NCBI GenBank assembly: GCA_030063045.1
Contig: JAQSEB010000099.1
Coordinates: 1,116,001-1,180,000, forward strand
DNA from: Pratylenchus scribneri
Taxonomy: Eukaryota > Nematoda > Chromadorea > Rhabditida > Pratylenchidae
DNA length: 64,000 nucleotides
Direction of reading: 5' to 3'
Positions 57,786-64,000 of the stretch are shown here, piece after piece. The position numbers were made by a program, and so were the translations under genes. The notes under the pieces were generated by a model. It saw only the letters and a list, made by a program, of their open reading frames with translations, made no database searches and was not told where the DNA came from. The first letter of the stretch is position 1, and each line of letters opens with the position of its first letter.

Positions 57786-60700
57786 ATGAATGCTGTCGAA
57801 TTAATGATGGAACACTACCATCAACAGCTTCAACAACAGCATCAGCAGCAACATAGCAGCAGACAATCCTCGCAGACACCAAAATTGACAAAATTCTATT
57901 CATCTGATGATTCATTGGACGACGGCGATTTTGGACCTTTGGAAGACGAGGAAAGCGGCGGCAATTCTACGGAGGTATTCCAACACTTTTTTGGCCCCAA
58001 TGCGAACAACAGCAATGATGATGATGGTGGAGGAGGACAACAATTTGGAATGCAAATGAACAATAAAAATCAACAAACAAAGCAACAAAATGATAACAAC
58101 AAAAAGGTTTGGAATTTATTTATTTAATTAAATTAAAAAGGGAAAATATTTGGTGAAATATATTAAAAATGAAAGGATTAAAACCATTTATTGGTTCATC
58201 CTAGCCTGTAAACCATATACTCAATCGATAGAACTGTTCAAGATGCATCGATTGGTATGTTATTTGTCATGGTTTGATCAAAAATTAAGTATGTTAAACC
58301 GTTTAAACCATATAACGGTTTTTGGTTTGAAACTAACTTAACTAACCGAAGTGAAATCATTTAACAATTGAGGAGTACTATTACAGTTTGACCCCTAATT
58401 GACTGAGGAAACATGTAAGGATGAAGATGATGAGATGAAGAAGATGATGAGGGTGATAAAGGTGAGGATGAAGAAGAAGAAGATTATCCTCATCCTTTCC
58501 CCATAGTTAGGGTTAGGAGCCCAACTGCAATGCAATAGTACCAATTGAAGCGTTTCGACAATATCTAACGATCGGGTATATGGTTTGGTGGTCTAGGTTA
58601 AACCATTGAACCGCTATAATTTTTCGATTTAAAATACTTTTTCATCATTTTAAAATATTTCCCAATTAAAAATTTAAATAATTTTGCAAAAAATAAGAAA
58701 ATCTAAATTTATTAATTTTTTCATTCTTTCTAGCAATTCACATCCACCACCACCGCTGGTGTTCCTGAACATTCCAAATCAGTCGCCGCAACAACATTGC
58801 CGCCCACAATTGTCAGCATGAAAAGTCTTCAAAATGAATGGAAAGAGCGGCAAATTTCCAGGGCAAAACTAAACAACAGCACAAATAAATTGGACGAAAA
58901 AATGGAAAAACTGAACATCAACGGCAGCGAGAACCACAAAACATGGAATGGAAATTTGACAGAAAATGGTTTAAATTTTTGCAAATTTTATTTTAAAATT
59001 TTCGAAAAAGATTTTGAAAAATTCCGCCAAATTTGGGGCTGCAATTCATCAAATGTGGCCGAAATTGCGCTGTTGCCGCCGACCGCCGAATCATCGACCA
59101 TCACAGCGACCACATCCAATTCAATTCCGTCCTCGTCAATTTCGCCGCCAAATGAGGAAGTAATGTCCATGTCACTGGCCACCAACACGCACACCACCAC
59201 TGACACTGCCGGCGTCGGCCAACAATCGATAATTTTGCATGAACAGGAGTTGGAAAAATTGAGGTTTTTTAGACAAATTTTTAATAATTTTAAATGAATT
59301 TTGGGGACGTATTAAGGTTTTAGGGTAACATATTTTGTTAGAATTACTGCATATCGCTTAGAAATCTACATTAGGATGTACAAAAATCCCATAAAGTTTC
59401 TATGAAGACCGAAAAAATACCCTTCCTCGGAGAGGGTTCGAACCTGAGACCTAAATTTTATCAAAAGTTAAGGTCCTCTTTTTGGGTCGCGGTCGAAAAT
59501 TTTAGAAAATTTTCATGTAAAAAAATATACTGAGTATACATAAAAATGTGTAACAAGTCCGAAAAAAAATTACCTTTCTCTGAGTGGTTTCGAACTCGAG
59601 ACCTAAATTTTCGAAAATTGAAGTTCCTTTTTGGGCCAAAAGTTTTCAAAAAATTTAGGTAAAAAATCTACTGTGAATATTTAAAAATGCATAAAATAAA
59701 AAAAATCCAAAAAATTTGCCTCTGATGATGATGAACTAAATTTTGCAAAAACTTAAGGTCTCCTCTTCGAGTCGATTTTACGTGTATAAAAATGGCTATC
59801 AAGTCTTTAAAAAAATTAATCTCTGCAACCCGAAATCTAAATTCTGCCAAAAGTTAAGGTCCCTCTTTGGATCTAAAATTTTTTCTACTACCTACTACCT
59901 TAATCTGACTCAATAAACCCATTTTCAAATTAAACTTTTATAGTTTGAATGGATTTAGAATAAATTATTACAAATTTTAATTTTAATTCCATTATTTTTA
60001 TTTAGGATGGAACTGGAATTGGAACGTTTGAGAGGACAAAACTGGAAATTGAACGAGACAAATGGTTATCTTCTGCACAATTATGCTCTTCTCTTCTTAA
60101 TGCTTCGGGATGCGGATTCGTTGGCCAATGGACTCTTCTATAAATTGAATGCACTCAAATGGCAACAACAATTCAATCCGGTAATTCGCATAAAACAATT
60201 TTGAAAAATCTATTAAAAATTTTTAAAGTCTAATCTAAATCGCAAATTCCGCAAATTAAAAAGGATTTAATTTTTAAACAATGTATCTGAAGTTTTTTTG
60301 AGGGATAAATTTCTAAATTTAAGTCTATTTAAAAATTCAAAAATCACTTAAAAACGAAAATTATGCATATATATATTTTTGGTTAGAAAAAATTGTAAAT
60401 TATTGAAAATTTAATTGGAAAGTGCAGCAAATTTTAAACAAATAATTTTTGATTTTAGAACACCATAAGGGTGTATCCCCGTATTTTTGTTTGGCCAAAA
60501 TAAACGTTGACCTTTTAAAAATTATTTATTGAAGATCAGCCAATTGAAAATTGACCAAAGCAAATAACAAAAAAAAGAAAAACTTTTGATGAATTAATAG
60601 GCCACCAAAAGGCAATAAAAAATCACCAAACTAATTATTTAAAATTAATAATCCCCAAATTTTCATCAGATGCCTTTACCGCCGCCATTATATTTTACGG

Positions 60701-63664
60701 GATCTCCAATGCCAATGTTGCCATTGCCACCACCGCCACCACCTCCACCAAATGCCATTTCACCGTATCAAATTCCATATTTGCCATCACCACCTCATCC
60801 ACATCGTCCACAACCGGCCATTCTTCCACCATGTCCACCTCCAATGATGCCATTGCCAATGCCCATGTATGCTCATCCGCATCCGGCATTCTTTCGTCCA
60901 CCATTGCCGTTGCCTCTTCCAATGCAAATTTCGGGCTCTTTCATGCTCGGCGGGCAGCACCAGCATTTCTATCCGGGTCCAGGCCATGCTGGTGCACCAC
61001 AATTCTCTTCTTCTTCATCCAATGAATCCATCATGGGTGGCAATGTTAATGTTTCAGGTTTGCATTTATACAATCATTTAAATATAATGAAAAAAAATGA
61101 ATTTGCAAAAAATTTTTTATTAAAATTTTTTGAGGCTATATTTAGCTTGGCCAAATCCCAAATCGATCTTTTTTTTAGTTTTTATTTAGAGAACGGATTT
61201 TTGGGGCAACAAAATCATAAAATATGTGGCTATTTTATTTGTGAACATTGATTAAAATAGGTTTCGGGAACCTTATTAGGATAAGCCATTTTTGGATTTT
61301 TAACTAATTTTTCGCCAAAAAGTACTAAAATATTTAAAAATAAGTCAACATCTAAAACATGAAATAAATGTTCAAAAACATTATTTTTATTTGTATCTTT
61401 GCAAAAAAATGATTCAACAAAATCTATCTCCCTCCATCCAACATCCGAATCCCTAATAATTTGTTATGGCTAAATTATAATAGCCTCAAAAAATTACTTT
61501 TTTAACAACATATTTTTTTCGAAATTCATTTTATCAGTAAATTAAATATATTCTTATTTAGGTGGTTCACCCCTCGAAATTCGCTCAATTCATCAAATTT
61601 CTGCCGATCCCACTTTGCGAACGTCCACACCAATGGAAGAGGAATACCCACATTTGATGGCCACAAAACGTAAAATCCATATTTTTGAATTTATTTTAAA
61701 TTAATTTTTATTTTTTTTTTAAAATTATTTTTTAATTATTTTTTAAATTATTTTTTAATTAATTTTAATTTTTAAATTTTATTTATTTTTTATTAATTTT
61801 AATTTATTAATTTAATTATTTTAAAGAAAATTGTGCTACATGTTCACCGCCGCCACTGCCTCCTCATTTGGTGGAACGAGAACGACGCATTCTTCCAATT
61901 CGTCCACCGCCAATGGATGGTGGCCAAAATACTAATGGAAATTGGCCGATGCATTCTAATCACCAAATAATGCCCAGAAAGCCGACCAATTTTTGGAATC
62001 CAGCGGATTGTGGCCTGGAAATGGCCATCACTGGCGAAGGACAACGGGCATGCAAACAAGGTTTTTTATACATTTAATTAAATTCAAAAAATATAAAAAT
62101 TATTTTTTACGTAAAAATCATTTTAAATGAAAAATATTTTATTTACATAAAAATTAAATTAATAAATTTTTGTTTTAATTTGCATAAATTAGAGCCAGAA
62201 TAAGGTTGGCTTGGGTTTATAAAAGAAGATTTTAATAGTTTATAGCAAAATTTTTAGACGAGTGGGTAACATCTCACTTTTTACAAAATTAGGTCTCTGG
62301 TTCGAATCCACTTAGAATCAAATCATTTTTTCGGACTTGTTAGTCACATTTTTAAAATTTTACAGTACATTTCTAGACAAAATTCTGTAATTTGAATTTC
62401 AAATCGAACATATCTATTAAAAAAAGTAAATAGAAGGATCATTTTTAATAAAAACTATTTACAAAAATAATTTTAATTAATTTTAATCCAATTAAGGTGT
62501 CTCCTATGTGTACGATTTCAGCTCGGTTCGGGCACGTTTCCCCATCAAATTGTGTGGCAGCGGTTTCTACTATTTTGAAGTGAAAATTGTCGTCCGAAAC
62601 AAGTTTAAATTAATTCACAAAATTAAATAATTTAATTTTTTAGTCGAATTTGGATTGGCCTCTCCAATCGTCAATTCCCCTTGCAAACTTCGCTTGGCTA
62701 TCGCCTTGGCTGGGGCTACGCAAATTTTGGATGCTTTTTTGACTGCGGACGGGCCAAGGCCTATGGCGAGGATTATGGGACGGATGATGTGATTGGATGT
62801 GGACTGGATTTGGCCAATGGCGAACTGTTCTTCACCAAAAATGGCACACATTTAGGTTTATTATTTTAATTTGGGGTCAAAAAATATTGTCGAAAAAACG
62901 TTAAAATTGCCAAAAAGAAAGTCAAAATTATTAAAGGTTATAGGTTAAGGTTTAAGGGTTTATCCTTCATTCACAAACCATTATAATTATACCTATTTGG
63001 AGAGATCTCATCGGGACGCATCTATTAGTCTATGATTTGCCGTGTTGATCAAAAATTAATGGGTTTTAAACCGTTTAATCCTTCTCATAGTTTTTGGTTC
63101 AAAAATAAAAATGATTAAACTAAAAGCCAAAACGTAATCAAAGATAGTATGCTTAATGGTTTTGTCTCAAAATTAAAGTGTTTTAAACTATTTAAACCGA
63201 TCTTGGTTTCTGTTCAAAACTAATTTAAAAATAAACCTTAGCCAAAACTTAATTAAATGATCTGTATTGAGTCTTGACGAGATCTATCAAATGGTTTTTG
63301 GGTAAAAGTTTTATCTGTCTAGGATAAATTTCTGACCCGTTAAAATCTTCGTCAATTTTAATTATTTTTCATTAACCAATTAGATTCTTTTGATTAAATA
63401 TTAATATTTTTTTCACAATCCCTCATAAATTTAATCAACACATTTTATAAAATTTTCTTCAATTAAAAATTAAATTCCACATTTAATTTAGGCATTGCAA
63501 CAAAATTGTCACTGCCCACCACCGCTGACCCCAACGAATTGTTGTTCCCGACGGTGTCAATGTGCGCCGATGGCTCAACGGTTTTGGCCAATTTTGGACA
63601 GGCCAATTTTGCATGGGACATAAACAAGGCAATTATGAACAACAACAACATTGGCCCGAAATAA
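57786..63664 (+). CDS. Proline-rich protein with C-terminal SPRY domain
   Basis: Nine exons (57786-58106, 58734-59263, 60006-60180, 60670-61057, 61562-61669, 61827-62060, 62497-62602, 62644-62855, 63492-63664) give 748 residues in phase. The N-terminus is Gln-rich (HYHQQLQQQHQQQH), then acidic and Asn/Gln-rich. A helical block follows at about 280-342 (ELERLRGQNWKLNETNGYLL), then a long Pro/Met/His-rich region (about 343-550). The C-terminus, from about 586, is a SPRY domain: GSGFYYFEVKI, RIWIGLSNRQFPL, DVIGCGLDLANGELFFTKNG, and LANFGQANFAWD at the end. SPRY domains bind protein partners. The protein has no signal peptide, so it does not look like the secreted SPRY effectors of cyst nematodes. 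A 42-base in-frame stretch at 58971-59012 may be an optional intron. Confidence 0.85.
58373..58541. mobile_element. Short MITE with GAT/GAA core (169 bp)
   Basis: It starts GAGTACTATTACAGTTTGAC and ends GTTAGGAGCCCAACTGCAAT then GCAATAGTAC, flanked by CAATTGAG (58365-58372) and CAATTGAA (58542-58549), an 8-bp duplication with one difference. The core is GATGAAGAAGAAG. It is in the first intron of the SPRY gene. Confidence 0.72.
59335..59870 (-). mobile_element. Tandem SINE copies in a SPRY gene intron
   Basis: Three to four successive diverged units of about 130-140 bp. Each contains, on the plus strand, a reverse B-box region (GAGGGTTCGAACCTGAGACC; GTGGTTTCGAACTCGAGACC) then CTAAATTTT and AAAAGTTAAGGTCC. 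The last two units have lost the B-box. Head-to-tail SINE arrays are uncommon. Confidence 0.65.
62255..62415 (+). mobile_element. tRNA-derived SINE, best copy
   Basis: Starts with AGACGAGTGGGTAACATCTC, like the A-box region of a class II tRNA (Ser/Leu type), then GGTCTCTGGTTCGAATCCAC with a perfect B-box. The body reads CATTTTTTCGGACTTGTTAG and ACAGTACATTTCTAGACAAA. It lies in an intron of the SPRY gene and defines the family seen at 13490, 16695, 19460 and 59335. Confidence 0.75.
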
Positions 63665-64000
63665 ATTCATTCAACCAACAATAAAATGATGATGGAAAGA
63701 ATTGATGAGATGAATGGAATTTTTGCACTCTAATGGATGATGAATAAAAATTTTCGTGTTTAAATGTCAATTTCCATTTCATTCATTTCTCAATCCAAAT
63801 GTGTTGGATCTTTGTTGTATCATTCAATTTTTTTCGGCGATGCTGCCATCTTTTTTTTTCTTCAATGCATTCCACAATTAAAGCAATCAGTTTTCACTAA
63901 TTTTTGACTGATTTTTTTTCACTGACATAATAAATGATGTTTTTTTTTGATGATTTTTGATTTTGACTAATAAAACTAATGAATAAGCATAAAATAATTT
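63665..64000. other. 3' flank of the SPRY gene
   Basis: Contains AATAAA at about 63680 and again at about 63743, likely polyadenylation signals. No further gene starts before the window ends. Confidence 0.6.

Noticed and set aside
60695..61002. Minus-strand frames opposite the proline-rich exon
   Set aside because: They are mirror frames of CCA/CCG codons in the SPRY gene exon.
57786..63664. Secreted SPRY effector (SPRYSEC)
   Set aside because: The SPRY domain is present, but the protein begins with a polar Gln-rich stretch, is about 750 residues long and has no signal peptide.

Overview
This window looks like a piece of a nematode nuclear genome. It is strongly AT-rich, its genes are split into many exons by short AT-rich introns, and its proteins (a ZAK-type MAP3K, a BRWD/PHIP-type WD-repeat protein, Skp1/F-box proteins, a SPRY protein) are animal-like. 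A tylenchid plant parasite is possible, but that is inference; no species-specific marker was identified. All gene models below were built by hand from open frames, GT/GC-AG splice sites and phase agreement between exons.

Layout, left to right. 0.5-1.2 kb: a small four-helix membrane protein (+). 1.3-2.9 kb: a 31-bp satellite split by a 1055-bp hAT-type element. 3.4-6.3 kb: a gene joining a Skp1 domain to an F-box-like domain (+). 6.5-7.2 kb: the same satellite again. 7.6-20.2 kb: a 20-exon BRWD/PHIP-type gene (-) with no bromodomain and with introns full of short transposons. 20.4-23.1 kb: nested transposons. 23.3-25.9 kb: an intact F-box gene (+). 26.5-28.5 kb: secreted repeat-precursor gene A (-). 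30-35.5 kb: a hAT-type element, a long gene-poor stretch and a tandem repeat in which each unit carries a TATA box and a hairpin. 35.5-40.8 kb: the ZAK-type kinase (+). 41-48 kb: repeat-precursor genes B and C (+). 49.5-56.2 kb: a large TA-flanked element and two broken relatives of the F-box gene (-). 57.8-63.7 kb: a proline-rich SPRY-domain gene (+).

The most unusual content is a family of three secreted precursors (A, B, C). Each has a near-identical signal peptide followed by repeats of about 29-34 residues, usually one repeat per phase-0 exon, built around S-T-T-Q-x-P...S-D-Q-L-T-L-R-K-R. The dibasic sites suggest processing into short peptides. Each gene has, about 0.6 kb upstream and in the same orientation, a tandem array built on the palindrome TTTCCGGAAA. 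I recognise no named family.

The second theme is transposon load. At least ten short elements have perfect 8-bp target duplications, and several are nested inside satellites, SINEs or other elements, so relative insertion ages can be read. No transposase gene is present; only one short coding remnant lies inside an element.
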